From Burkholderiaceae bacterium (GTDB lineage: Bacteria; Pseudomonadota; Gammaproteobacteria; Burkholderiales; Burkholderiaceae): a stretch of 21,684 nucleotides of DNA. A program made the position numbers and the translations under genes. How positions within the stretch are numbered: the stretch's first letter is position 1; every line of letters begins with the position of its first letter. Shown here in pieces: positions 1-7,184 of this stretch. Where the stretch lies: positions 1 to 21,684 of the forward strand of contig JALREG010000035.1 of the NCBI GenBank assembly GCA_023253905.1, read 5' to 3'. The notes under the pieces are model-generated. The model did not search any database. It saw only the letters and a program-made list of their open reading frames with translations, and had not been told where the DNA came from.

Positions 1-1701
1 GGGCGGCGCAGCGCGGCGGCGCACGATCTCCGCCTGCGCGAGCGCGGGGAGCACCGACCGCTGGATCTTTGCAGTACTGGTGCGCGGTAGCGCCGGCACT
101 GGGCAGACGAACCTCGGTACCTTGTAGTCGGCGAGCGCACCACGGCAATGCGCCCGCAGGTCGTCGATGTTGAAGCTTGCACCATCAAGCAGTTCGACAA
201 ACGCAAACCCCACTTCGCCCAGCCGCTCATCCGGTATGCCCACCACTGCGGCAATGCGAACCGCAGGATGGCGCGCGAGGTGCTGCTCGATTTCCACCGG
301 ATAGACGTTGGAGCCGCCGGTCTTGAACATTTCCTTCAAACGCCCGGTGATTGAAAGATAGCCGCGCTCATCGAGCGTACCCAGGTCGCCCGTGCGAAGC
401 CAGCCCTCGGGCGTGATGGTCTCGCGTGTGGCCTCGGGGTTGCGGTAATAGCCCATCATCACGGTTTCGCCGCGACACTGCACCTCGCCCACCTCGCCCG
501 GTCCGAGCTCGGCACCGGTAGCCGGATCAGCGATCCGAACCTCGCTCGGGCCGAGGATTGGCGCCAGATTCATGCAGCACACCTCGATCGGGTCATCGGG
601 CAGATTGAAGGTGGTGGAGATGGTGTTCTCAGTCATGCCGTAGGTGGACATGAGCTGCGCCAGCCCCAGCGCCTTCATGAACTGTCCAAAGGTGGACTGC
701 ATGACCGGCGCGCCACCGATCCATGCGCATCGGAGCGCGGGCAGGTCCCGCCCTTGCATTGCCGGATGATTGGCCAGGTCAACGAAATGGGTGGGAATGC
801 CGCCAAAGCAGCTGATCCGCTCGCGCTCGAGCAGTTCGATCGCCGCGGCGGTATCCCACTGCAGCATGGCTACATAGCAGCCGCCCAGCGTGAGCGCGGG
901 CACGAACGACATGTAGAGACCCGCCACGTGATAAAGCGGCAGGTGGCCCAGCGCCCTGCCGCCCGCTTCCAGGCCCAGGCGCAGCCCAACCCGGGTGGCC
1001 TGCCGGATCACATGGTGGTTATGCATGGCACCCTTGGGCTTACCCGTGGTGCCTGAGGTGTAGACGATGATGAGCGGATCGTCGGGCGTGACCGCGCGCT
1101 CGGCATCGGCGAGCTGGGGTACCGACCGGTCTTGATCGGCGTGGTTCGTCAGCCCGCCACCTCCCGAACAGAGCGACTCGAACGCGAGCGCGCAGGCGGG
1201 CGCATCGGCGCCCACCGCGATCAGTCGGGCAAGCCGAGGCAGCTCAGTGGCTGACAACTCGGCTGACGAGCAGTTTGCAAGCGACGGCGCCGCCTCGCAG
1301 AGCATCGCCCAGTAATCGTTACCCCACATGCGACGGGTCATCACCAGAGCGCGCGAGTCGGACTGCGCGAGGATGTAGCCCGCTTCGGAGGCGGTATAGC
1401 GCGTATTGATCGGCACCACGACCGCGCCGATGCGCGCACAGGCTAGAAACGTAATCGCCCATTCGCGCGAGTTGGTGAGCCATACCGCCACATGATCGCC
1501 GCGCGACAGACCCAGACCGAGCAGACTCGCAGCCAGCCGATCGACCTCGGCGTCGATCTCGGCGAAGGTGGACACCCGATCCTGGCACTTGATGAATTCG
1601 AGCGCGCCAAACCGCTGGGCCGATCGCCTGAGCGCAGCGCCCACCGTGAGTCCGTGAAGCGGTGCAACCGCCCGCTCGAGTTGTGGGTCGTCACGCTTCA
1701 A
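1..1701 (-). CDS. Acyl-CoA synthetase (AMP-dependent ligase), 3' end cut by window edge
   Basis: This is a class I adenylate-forming enzyme that would activate a carboxylic acid to its acyl-AMP and then its CoA thioester. At least 567 codons are visible, close to full family length, so only a few C-terminal residues are missing. The P-loop YTSGTTGKPKG lies at residues 214-224, a YGMTE motif near 350, RTGDLG near 435, GRLKEMFKTGG near 455, and the catalytic C-terminal lysine at 545. That lysine sits in PRTSTAKIQR, where the usual Gly before Lys is Ala. The start is TTG at 1701, chosen because a strong ribosome site (GGAGGG, minus strand, 1715-1710) lies 8 bases upstream and no ATG fits. TTG overlaps the TGA of the SDR gene (TTGA), so the two genes are probably translationally coupled. 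The substrate cannot be read from sequence; medium-chain or aromatic acids are both possible. Confidence 0.93.
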   Translation of the reverse strand, partial: MKRDDPQLERAVAPLHGLTVGAALRRSAQRFGALEFIKCQDRVSTFAEIDAEVDRLAASLLGLGLSRGDHVAVWLTNSREWAITFLACARIGAVVVPINTRYTASEAGYILAQSDSRALVMTRRMWGNDYWAMLCEAAPSLANCSSAELSATELPRLARLIAVGADAPACALAFESLCSGGGGLTNHADQDRSVPQLADAERAVTPDDPLIIVYTSGTTGKPKGAMHNHHVIRQATRVGLRLGLEAGGRALGHLPLYHVAGLYMSFVPALTLGGCYVAMLQWDTAAAIELLERERISCFGGIPTHFVDLANHPAMQGRDLPALRCAWIGGAPVMQSTFGQFMKALGLAQLMSTYGMTENTISTTFNLPDDPIEVCCMNLAPILGPSEVRIADPATGAELGPGEVGEVQCRGETVMMGYYRNPEATRETITPEGWLRTGDLGTLDERGYLSITGRLKEMFKTGGSNVYPVEIEQHLARHPAVRIAAVVGIPDERLGEVGFAFVELLDGASFNIDDLRAHCRGALADYKVPRFVCPVPALPRTSTAKIQRSVLPALAQAEIVRRRAAPP

Positions 1702-2477
1702 ACCGAATACCCTCCGTCAACAGCAAGGTGCTGACCGGTGACATAACCCGCCTGACGTGAGGCGAGAAACACCGCGACATCAGCGATCTCGTCAAGCGAG
1801 CCGAAGCGGCGGAGCGCCGTGTTTCGCTTCATTGCTTCGACGAACTCCGGGGTGACACGCTCGCGAAGCCGGTCAAAAAGCCCGCCATCCACAATGCCCG
1901 GCGCGACGGAATTGGCGCGAATGCCAAAGCGCCCTTCCTCGCGCGCGATGCCGCGAATGACCGCCTCGATTCCCGCCTTGGGGACCGTGGACAGAATGTC
2001 GAGTGGCGGGTGCCGGTCCAGGCCCGCAGTGGTGATCGCAACGAACGAAGCGCCGCCCGCCTTACGCATGAGCGGCAGACATGCTTTGGTGACGCTGAAA
2101 AAGCCGTGCAGATCGCCGTCGATCGTTTGACGCCACTCTGCAGGATCGATATTGGCCACGTAGGTCATGGAAATATCGGCACCCACTGCATAGACCACCG
2201 TATGCAGCGCGCCCAGCCGCTCTGCCACCGGACGGAGCGCGGTCTCCACCGCGCCCGGATCATCGAGCGGAAGGTGAAGCGCCTCGGCCGCACCGCCCGC
2301 CTCGCGAATGCCGCTCGCGCAGGCCTCGGCCGCAGCGCGCCCTCGACGATAGGTGAGCACGACCGCGCAGCCGGCGGCAGCCAACCGACGCGCGATGGCC
2401 TGGCCGATTCCGCCGCTTGCGCCCACCACCAGGGCCATACCAGCGGGAAAATCATGGCCGATCGATGAAGCCTTCAC
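1698..2477 (-). CDS. SDR-family protein with degenerate catalytic site
   Basis: A short-chain dehydrogenase/reductase fold of 259 residues. The nucleotide-binding motif GASGGIG is at residues 19-25 and the C-terminal GQHLAVDGGYSV is typical of classical SDRs. The active site is not: where the family has Tyr-x-x-x-Lys the sequence reads STVPK, so Ser163 replaces the tyrosine while Lys167 is kept. The upstream serine position reads ITTAG (Thr), and the NNAG motif is YAVGA. I therefore doubt normal dehydrogenase chemistry. GTG at 2477 is chosen because GGAG lies 8 bases before it; an upstream in-frame GTG at 2528 would add 17 residues but lacks a clear ribosome site. The gene is the first of a two-gene unit with the acyl-CoA synthetase, whose TTG start overlaps its stop. 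It diverges from the Bug receptor gene at 2604. Confidence 0.9.
   Translation of the reverse strand: MKASSIGHDFPAGMALVVGASGGIGQAIARRLAAAGCAVVLTYRRGRAAAEACASGIREAGGAAEALHLPLDDPGAVETALRPVAERLGALHTVVYAVGADISMTYVANIDPAEWRQTIDGDLHGFFSVTKACLPLMRKAGGASFVAITTAGLDRHPPLDILSTVPKAGIEAVIRGIAREEGRFGIRANSVAPGIVDGGLFDRLRERVTPEFVEAMKRNTALRRFGSLDEIADVAVFLASRQAGYVTGQHLAVDGGYSV
1710..1715 (-). promoter_or_regulatory. Ribosome binding site supporting a TTG start
   Basis: GGAGGG on the minus strand, inside the last codons of the SDR gene, 8 bases before the TTG at 1701. It decides the start of the acyl-CoA synthetase and supports coupled translation. Confidence 0.7.
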
Positions 2478-2603
2478 GCTGCTGTCTCCAGGGATATTTC
2501 GCTCATGTGTCACCAGCGATGCTGGCACCGGCGCGTTTCAGTTTCTTTGTTGCATTTGATGCTAGCACGTGTGATTCTCTGCCCGCTTCACTGAGGAGAC
2601 CGC
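2478..2603. promoter_or_regulatory. Divergent intergenic region between SDR and Bug receptor genes
   Basis: These 126 bases must carry promoters for both directions. A perfect 8-base palindrome, TGCTAGCA, lies at 2560-2567 and could be an operator half or core. A weak plus-strand promoter candidate is TTGCAT (2550-2555) with GATTCT 17 bases downstream, each matching only 3 of 6 consensus bases. The ribosome site of the Bug gene is GAGGAG, 6 bases before its ATG. I see no strong sigma-70 promoter. Confidence 0.3.
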
Positions 2604-3581
2604 ATGAAACTGCCCACTCGACAATCGCTCGTCCGCACGTTCGTATCGGCACTGCTGATTGCTTCGGCGGGTGCCTGGGCGCAGGACTATCCCAACCGCC
2701 CGGTCCGGATGGTGACGCCCATCGCGGCCGGCGGCATGACCGATGTGGTATCTCGCGTTGTGGGCGCGCGGCTTGCTGAGCGTTTAGGTCAAGCGGTGGT
2801 GATCGAGAATCGCGCGGGCGCTGGCGGCAGCATCGGCGCAGAGGTGGTCGCACGGGCCACGCCCGACGGCTACACGCTGCTCTTTGCCTACCCGGGTCCG
2901 ATCGTGGTGAACCCGTCGCTCCTCAAATCGATCAGCTACGACCCGGAACGCGACCTCACAGCGGTGAGCCTCCTGGGCACCTACCCCTTGGTTCTGGCAG
3001 TGCATCCGTCGGTGCCCGCAAAAAACGTAGCGGAACTGGTCGAGCATGCCAGGAAGCACCCGGGGCAACTCACCTACGGATCAGCCGGTAATGCCAGCAC
3101 ATCTCACCTCGCGATGGAGCTCATGCGGCGCGAAGCGGGCATCGAGATGACGCATGTGCCCTACAAGGGCGCGGCGCCCGCGATGACCGATCTCATCGCC
3201 GGTCGCATTCAGCTGGTCTTTGATTCGGTGCAGCTCGTGATGCCGCAGCATCAGGCGGGGCGACTGCGCGCGCTCGCGGTGAGCAGCCGCGACCGCTCAC
3301 CCACCGTCGATCTCCCCGGCATGGCCGATGCGGGTCTGCGTAGCGTCGACGTAAGCGGCTGGTTTGCGATTTTCGTGCCGGCGGGCACCCCGCGGCCAAT
3401 CATCGACAGGCTATCGCGTGAGTTCACCGCGATTGTGCGAGACCCCGCCATGGTGAGCGACCTGCTGGGCCGCGGCATTGCCGCGGTCGGTACGTCCCCC
3501 GAGGCGCTCGCCGCGCAGGTGAGCGACGAGCGAAAAACCTGGCAGCGCGTGATCACACAAGCAGGCATCCGCGCTGACTGA
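2604..3581 (+). CDS. Bug/TctC-family periplasmic solute receptor (first copy)
   Basis: A 325-residue extracytoplasmic binding protein of the tripartite tricarboxylate receptor (Bug) family, which binds carboxylates or other small organic ligands in the periplasm. An N-terminal signal peptide is visible: basic start, hydrophobic core at about 12-23, and a likely signal peptidase cut after AWA (residue 26). Family motifs follow: PIAAGGMTD near 39-47, ENRAGAGGSIGAE near 68-80, DGYT at 88-91 and HVPYKGAAP from 184. Length is typical. ATG at 2604 has GAGGAG just upstream. No TctA or TctB membrane gene is in the window, which is common for Bug receptors of Burkholderiales. Such orphans may use distant permeases or act as sensors. 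It is followed after 9 bases by the racemase-like gene, so the two are probably co-transcribed. The ligand is unknown. Confidence 0.94.
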   Translation: MKLPTRQSLVRTFVSALLIASAGAWAQDYPNRPVRMVTPIAAGGMTDVVSRVVGARLAERLGQAVVIENRAGAGGSIGAEVVARATPDGYTLLFAYPGPIVVNPSLLKSISYDPERDLTAVSLLGTYPLVLAVHPSVPAKNVAELVEHARKHPGQLTYGSAGNASTSHLAMELMRREAGIEMTHVPYKGAAPAMTDLIAGRIQLVFDSVQLVMPQHQAGRLRALAVSSRDRSPTVDLPGMADAGLRSVDVSGWFAIFVPAGTPRPIIDRLSREFTAIVRDPAMVSDLLGRGIAAVGTSPEALAAQVSDERKTWQRVITQAGIRAD

Positions 3582-3590
3582 GGCCCCTTC

Positions 3591-4370
3591 ATGACCATGA
3601 CCCGAAAACTCTGGCTACAAAGCAGTTCTTCCGATTCCGACGCTGCGATCTGGAGCGTTTATCAGCAGTCCGCGCGCAGCCATGCGAGAGCGCTGCTGGG
3701 CGCGCAGTTCGACTTCGAGTTTCACGGTGTGAGCCGCACCTTCCCCGGAGTGGATCAGTCGGATAGCTCCTTTCACCTCGCCAGCCGCGAAGTCATCCGG
3801 AACGCGATCCTCGCCGAACAACAGGGCTACGCTGCGTTTGTGAATGTCAGTACCAATGAAACCGGCCACCTTGAAATTCGTGAACTGACCGATCTGCCTG
3901 CGGTATTCATCACCGAGGCAGCCGTGCATCTGGCTTCGCAGATTGGGGGGCGCTTTGCCTTTCTCACCCATAACCGCGGAGCCCGCCTGCGGATGGAAGC
4001 CTTCACGCGCGAATACGGTCTGGGCGAACAGCTGGTCGAAGGCGCATCGATGGCGCTCACCTACCACGACTTCAGCGCAATGTACGCTAACCCGGCGCCT
4101 GCGCTGGAGGCGTTCAGCGCCGAGGCCCGCAAAGCGATCGCACGCGGCGCTAAAGTGCTGATCCCCGCGGGCGGACCGCTCAATATGTTTTTCGTTGAGA
4201 ACGGTCTGCGCGCGGTCGATGGGGTGCCGTTGCTGGACATCCTGGGGGTGGCGATCAAATCGGCCGAGGCGCAGATTGCGCTCCGCGATACGGGCATGCT
4301 GTTTCGTACGCCCACCGCCTACCCGGCCAGTTGGCGCACCACCCTGCGCGAGATGTTCCTCGCGACCTGA
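3591..4370 (+). CDS. Asp/Glu-racemase-superfamily protein lacking catalytic cysteines (first copy)
   Basis: A 259-residue protein whose overall pattern matches the Asp/Glu/hydantoin racemase and arylmalonate decarboxylase superfamily: a YAAFVN strand, ITEAAVHLA helix, GGRFAFLTHN strand, a GAKVLIPAGG strand, and a closing VPLLDILGVAIKSAEA segment. In that family two cysteines, one per half, act as the acid/base pair, with one-cysteine members such as the decarboxylases. Here the first site reads VNVSTNE (84-90) and the second IPAGGP (191-196), and the whole protein contains no cysteine. Its chemistry therefore cannot be the standard two-thiol mechanism. ATG at 3591 follows GAGG by 7 bases; ATG at 3597 is an alternative. 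It sits 9 bases after a Bug receptor gene, suggesting it acts on the imported ligand. A paralogue lies at 5561. Confidence 0.85.
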   Translation: MTMTRKLWLQSSSSDSDAAIWSVYQQSARSHARALLGAQFDFEFHGVSRTFPGVDQSDSSFHLASREVIRNAILAEQQGYAAFVNVSTNETGHLEIRELTDLPAVFITEAAVHLASQIGGRFAFLTHNRGARLRMEAFTREYGLGEQLVEGASMALTYHDFSAMYANPAPALEAFSAEARKAIARGAKVLIPAGGPLNMFFVENGLRAVDGVPLLDILGVAIKSAEAQIALRDTGMLFRTPTAYPASWRTTLREMFLAT

Positions 4371-4386
4371 GCGTCCCTAGGGGCGC
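4371..4386. terminator. Possible hairpin between convergent genes
   Basis: GCGTCCC pairs with GGGGCGC (one G-T wobble) around a very small loop, in the 47-base gap between two convergent genes. There is no T-run on either strand, so intrinsic termination is doubtful. Confidence 0.3.
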
Positions 4387-4417
4387 CCGCCCCGCGGCTG
4401 CGCTGGTGCGCGCCGCT

Positions 4418-5383
4418 CTATTCGGCCTTCAGGCCGGCCTTCCGCGCCACATCCCGCCAGCGGGCGTTTTCGCTCTGAATCATCGCCCGTGCCTCCTCAA
4501 TGGTTGAGGTCATGGGCCTCACCCCAACACCCACCAGCTTCTGAGAAATGTCAGTGCGCTTGACGGTCGCGACCAGCGCGCTGTTCAGCCGATTGAGCAC
4601 AGCCGCTGGCGTGGCTGCGGGCGCAACCAGAATATGCCAGCCGCGAATCACCACATCGACCCCCATCTCTCGCAGGGTCGGAATATCCGGCGCAGTGGGA
4701 TCACGCTCGGCGGTCGTGATGGCAAGGATCTTGACCCGACCGCTCGCCGCCTGGGGACGCGCCACCGACAGCGTCGCCATGAAGGCCTGCACCTCGCCCG
4801 TGGCAACCGCCATGATGGCCGGCGCCGCCCCCTTGAACGGAATGTGCTCCATCCGGATACCGGTCGCCTGTTTGAACTGCTCGAAAGCAATTTGTCCGAT
4901 GCTGCCGGTTCCCCATGACGAGAAATTCAGTTTGCCGTCGTTCGCCCGGGCATAGGCGACGAAGTCAGCCACCGTCTTCACTGGCAGTTGCGGATTGACG
5001 GTGAGCGTGAAGGGGAAGTCATCCATCAGACCGATCGCCGCAAAGTCCTTGAGCGGGTCGTAGGGCAGGGTCTTCATGAGAAACGGGTTGAGCGCCATGG
5101 TTTCGGCTGTGGCGATGAAGAGCGTGTAGCCATCGGCCGCCGAGCGGGCCACCGACTCCGCACCAATCACCCCATTAGCGCCCGCCTTGTTTTCCACCAC
5201 CACACTCTGACCCAGGGTCTCGGAAAGTCCGCCGGCAACAATGCGGGTGACGATGTCGACATTACCCCCGGCTGCAAACGGCACCACGATGCGTAACGGC
5301 CGATCGGGAAAGGTTCCGGTTTGGGCGAGCGCTGCCGAACTTCCCAGGGCCAGCGCCAGCATGAACATCACATACCGCTTCAT
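4418..5383 (-). CDS. Bug/TctC-family periplasmic solute receptor (second copy)
   Basis: A 321-residue receptor of the same family as the protein at 2604. A clear signal peptide starts with MKRYVMFMLALAL, and cleavage is likely after ALA (residue 20). The motifs PFAAGGNVD, ENKAGANGVIGAE, DGYT and HIPFKGAAP match the family in order. ATG at 5383 is preceded by GGAG at a suitable distance. It is convergent with the first racemase-like gene and divergent from the second, so it lies between the two racemase-like genes. The two Bug copies differ throughout, so this is not a recent duplication; different ligands are likely. No TctAB permease genes are nearby. The ligand cannot be inferred. Confidence 0.94.
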   Translation of the reverse strand: MKRYVMFMLALALGSSAALAQTGTFPDRPLRIVVPFAAGGNVDIVTRIVAGGLSETLGQSVVVENKAGANGVIGAESVARSAADGYTLFIATAETMALNPFLMKTLPYDPLKDFAAIGLMDDFPFTLTVNPQLPVKTVADFVAYARANDGKLNFSSWGTGSIGQIAFEQFKQATGIRMEHIPFKGAAPAIMAVATGEVQAFMATLSVARPQAASGRVKILAITTAERDPTAPDIPTLREMGVDVVIRGWHILVAPAATPAAVLNRLNSALVATVKRTDISQKLVGVGVRPMTSTIEEARAMIQSENARWRDVARKAGLKAE

Positions 5384-5560
5384 CGATCGTCTCCTTGTCT
5401 GAACGCCATCGTGCTACGCGCGCCGGGCCTCCGGGCCGCGCACGACAGGTCTCGGTCTTGTCCATCACATCCTAGTGGAAAACGACTCGCCCGGTTGACT
5501 CACACCACCCGGCCAATGAAACTTCGTGCCCCGGCCCACTGCGCACCCTCCGAGGTCAAC
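5384..5560. promoter_or_regulatory. Divergent intergenic region between Bug receptor and second racemase-like gene
   Basis: These 177 bases separate a minus-strand and a plus-strand gene and should contain both promoters. A TTGACT box at 5495-5500 resembles a -35 element for the plus strand, but no good -10 hexamer follows at 16-18 bases. A GC-rich inverted-repeat stretch lies near 5417-5444. The ribosome site for the plus-strand gene is GAGG at 5552-5555. Confidence 0.3.
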
Positions 5561-6373
5561 ATGTCAGACGTCCGCCCGATTCGTCTCTGGTATCAGCTGC
5601 TTTCATCTGAAACACGGCTGCGTAATTCCATCGCCGCCACGCAGGCGGCAGCCGATCGCGTGGCGGCCCCGGGCACCAAGGTCGAGGTGCGCGGCACCTC
5701 GCAGGGGGCGCTCGGCGACCAGTACCGCCTGTTCTGGCACTACGACGTGCGGGAAGTGGTCGACAATGGATTATCGGTTCGCGAACGCGGTGGGTACGAC
5801 GCGTTTGTGATTGCCAATTCCCTCGATCCCGCCCTTACTGAATTGCGGGAAATCCTCGACATCCCGGTGGTGTCCTTCATGGAAGTGTGCTGCTACACCG
5901 CATGCACCATGGGCGAACGCTTTGCGCTCATCGCACCCAACGAACGGTTCATCCCGCACTACGAGGACATCGTCCGCGGCTACGGCATTGAGCACCGGCT
6001 CTCCAGCACCGAGGCGGTGCGCTTTGACAATATCGGACGGTTTGATGACGTATTCACTGACGACAAGGTTGGCGATGAACTCCTCGAACAGATGAAAGAG
6101 GCCTGCGCCCGCGCGATCGCTCGCGGAGCCGAGGTCATCATTCCCGCAGGCCCCTCGGCCGCCTTCATGGTGCGGCGGCGGATTTTCGAGATCGATGGCG
6201 TCCCCATCCTCGACGCGTACGGCCTCATTGTGAAGGCCGCTGAAGCGGCGGTTGCCATGCACCGCGCCACCGGCGTGTGCGTCAGCCGCAAGCGCCGCTA
6301 CCAGACACCGCCCCGCAACCTGATCCTGCAATGCGCTCAGGTTCGTGGGATTCCCGCGCTTCGGAACGGCTAA
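5561..6373 (+). CDS. Asp/Glu-racemase-superfamily protein lacking canonical cysteines (second copy)
   Basis: A 270-residue paralogue of the protein at 3591. The two share the start pattern (LWLQ versus LWYQ), the GYDAFVIAN strand, the IARGAEVIIPAG strand and the VPILDAYGLIVKAAEA segment. The first catalytic position reads IANSLDP (84-90), where hydantoin racemases have Cys at the Asn. The second reads IIPAGPS (193-199), with Gly instead of Cys. Cysteines exist elsewhere (EVCCYTAC, about 109-115) but not at the catalytic places. ATG at 5561 has GAGG 5 bases upstream; the frame is open farther upstream but has no supported start there. It heads an apparent operon with two SDR genes, 17 bases from the first. 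A role in isomerising or cleaving a carboxylated intermediate is possible but unproven. Confidence 0.85.
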   Translation: MSDVRPIRLWYQLLSSETRLRNSIAATQAAADRVAAPGTKVEVRGTSQGALGDQYRLFWHYDVREVVDNGLSVRERGGYDAFVIANSLDPALTELREILDIPVVSFMEVCCYTACTMGERFALIAPNERFIPHYEDIVRGYGIEHRLSSTEAVRFDNIGRFDDVFTDDKVGDELLEQMKEACARAIARGAEVIIPAGPSAAFMVRRRIFEIDGVPILDAYGLIVKAAEAAVAMHRATGVCVSRKRRYQTPPRNLILQCAQVRGIPALRNG

Positions 6374-6390
6374 GTCACAGGACCGTCAAC

Positions 6391-7173
6391 ATGTCCCTCT
6401 CAACTGCCTTGAACCGGTTTTCTCTTGAAGGACGGGTCGCCATCGTGACCGGCGCCGCCCAGGGTATCGGACGAGCGATCGCGCTCGGACTTGCCGGGGC
6501 GGGCGCCAAAGTGGCGTGCGTCGATCTGAAAGCCGAGGGCTGCGAGGAAACCGCGGCGCAGATCCGGGCCCTTGGCAGCGATGCGATCGGGATCGCTGCG
6601 AATGTCGCGAGCGAGGCCGATACCGCCTCTGCCGTCGCTGCGGCCCGGGCCCGGTGGGGTGCGCTTCATGTGCTGGTGCACGGTGCTGCAGCGTCAGACC
6701 CGAGTGGCAGCGTGGTTGAGTACAGCCTTGCCGATTGGAATCATGTTGTCGGCGTCAATTTCACCGGCGCCTTCCTGATGAGCAAGGCGGCGATCCCGCT
6801 GATTGCGCAATCAGGCGGCGGGTCGGTCATCCTGATCGCCTCCCAGCTTGCGCGGGTCGGTAGCGCCCGCCGTGCGGTGTACTGCGCAATCAAGGGCGGC
6901 CTCATCAACCTAGCCCGAGCCATGGCTATTGACCACGCAGGCGAACGCATTCGCGTCAACACCCTGTCGCCGGGAGCCATTGAAACCGACCGGATGCTGC
7001 TGCGGTTCGGCACCATGGAGGCGGCCCGCGAGGCGCTCGGCCCCCTTCACCTTACCGGTACGCTGGGACAGCCCGAGGACATCGCCTCGGCCGCCATCTA
7101 CCTGGCGAGTGACGCGTCGAGCTTTGTTACCGGAACCGATCTGCTGGTCGACGGCGGTTACACCGCCCGCTGA
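6391..7173 (+). CDS. SDR-family oxidoreductase
   Basis: A 260-residue classical short-chain dehydrogenase, expected to oxidise or reduce an alcohol/carbonyl pair with NAD(H). The cofactor motif TGAAQGIG is at residues 20-27, and Asp45 after the second strand favours NAD over NADP. The catalytic set is Ser151 (IASQ), Tyr164 and Lys168 (YCAIK). The NNAG position reads HGAA, a tolerated variant. LSPGAIETD and the C-terminal FVTGTDLLVDGGY are typical. ATG at 6391 is chosen because the domain starts right after it. No strong ribosome site is seen, so coupling to the racemase-like gene 17 bases upstream is plausible. The next SDR follows after 11 bases. Confidence 0.92.
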   Translation: MSLSTALNRFSLEGRVAIVTGAAQGIGRAIALGLAGAGAKVACVDLKAEGCEETAAQIRALGSDAIGIAANVASEADTASAVAAARARWGALHVLVHGAAASDPSGSVVEYSLADWNHVVGVNFTGAFLMSKAAIPLIAQSGGGSVILIASQLARVGSARRAVYCAIKGGLINLARAMAIDHAGERIRVNTLSPGAIETDRMLLRFGTMEAAREALGPLHLTGTLGQPEDIASAAIYLASDASSFVTGTDLLVDGGYTAR

Positions 7174-7184
7174 AGGAATCAGGC

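Noticed and set aside
2560..2567. TGCTAGCA palindrome as a defined operator
   Set aside because: A single 8-base palindrome is common by chance; it is noted only within the intergenic entry.
5321..5560. N-terminal extension of the second racemase-like frame by 80 codons
   Set aside because: The extension has no domain content, overlaps the divergent Bug gene, and the ATG at 5561 has a good ribosome site and matches the paralogue's length.
5771..6331. 186-codon minus-strand frame opposite the second racemase-like gene
   Set aside because: The plus strand carries a conserved paralogous protein with a ribosome site; the minus frame has no domain content.
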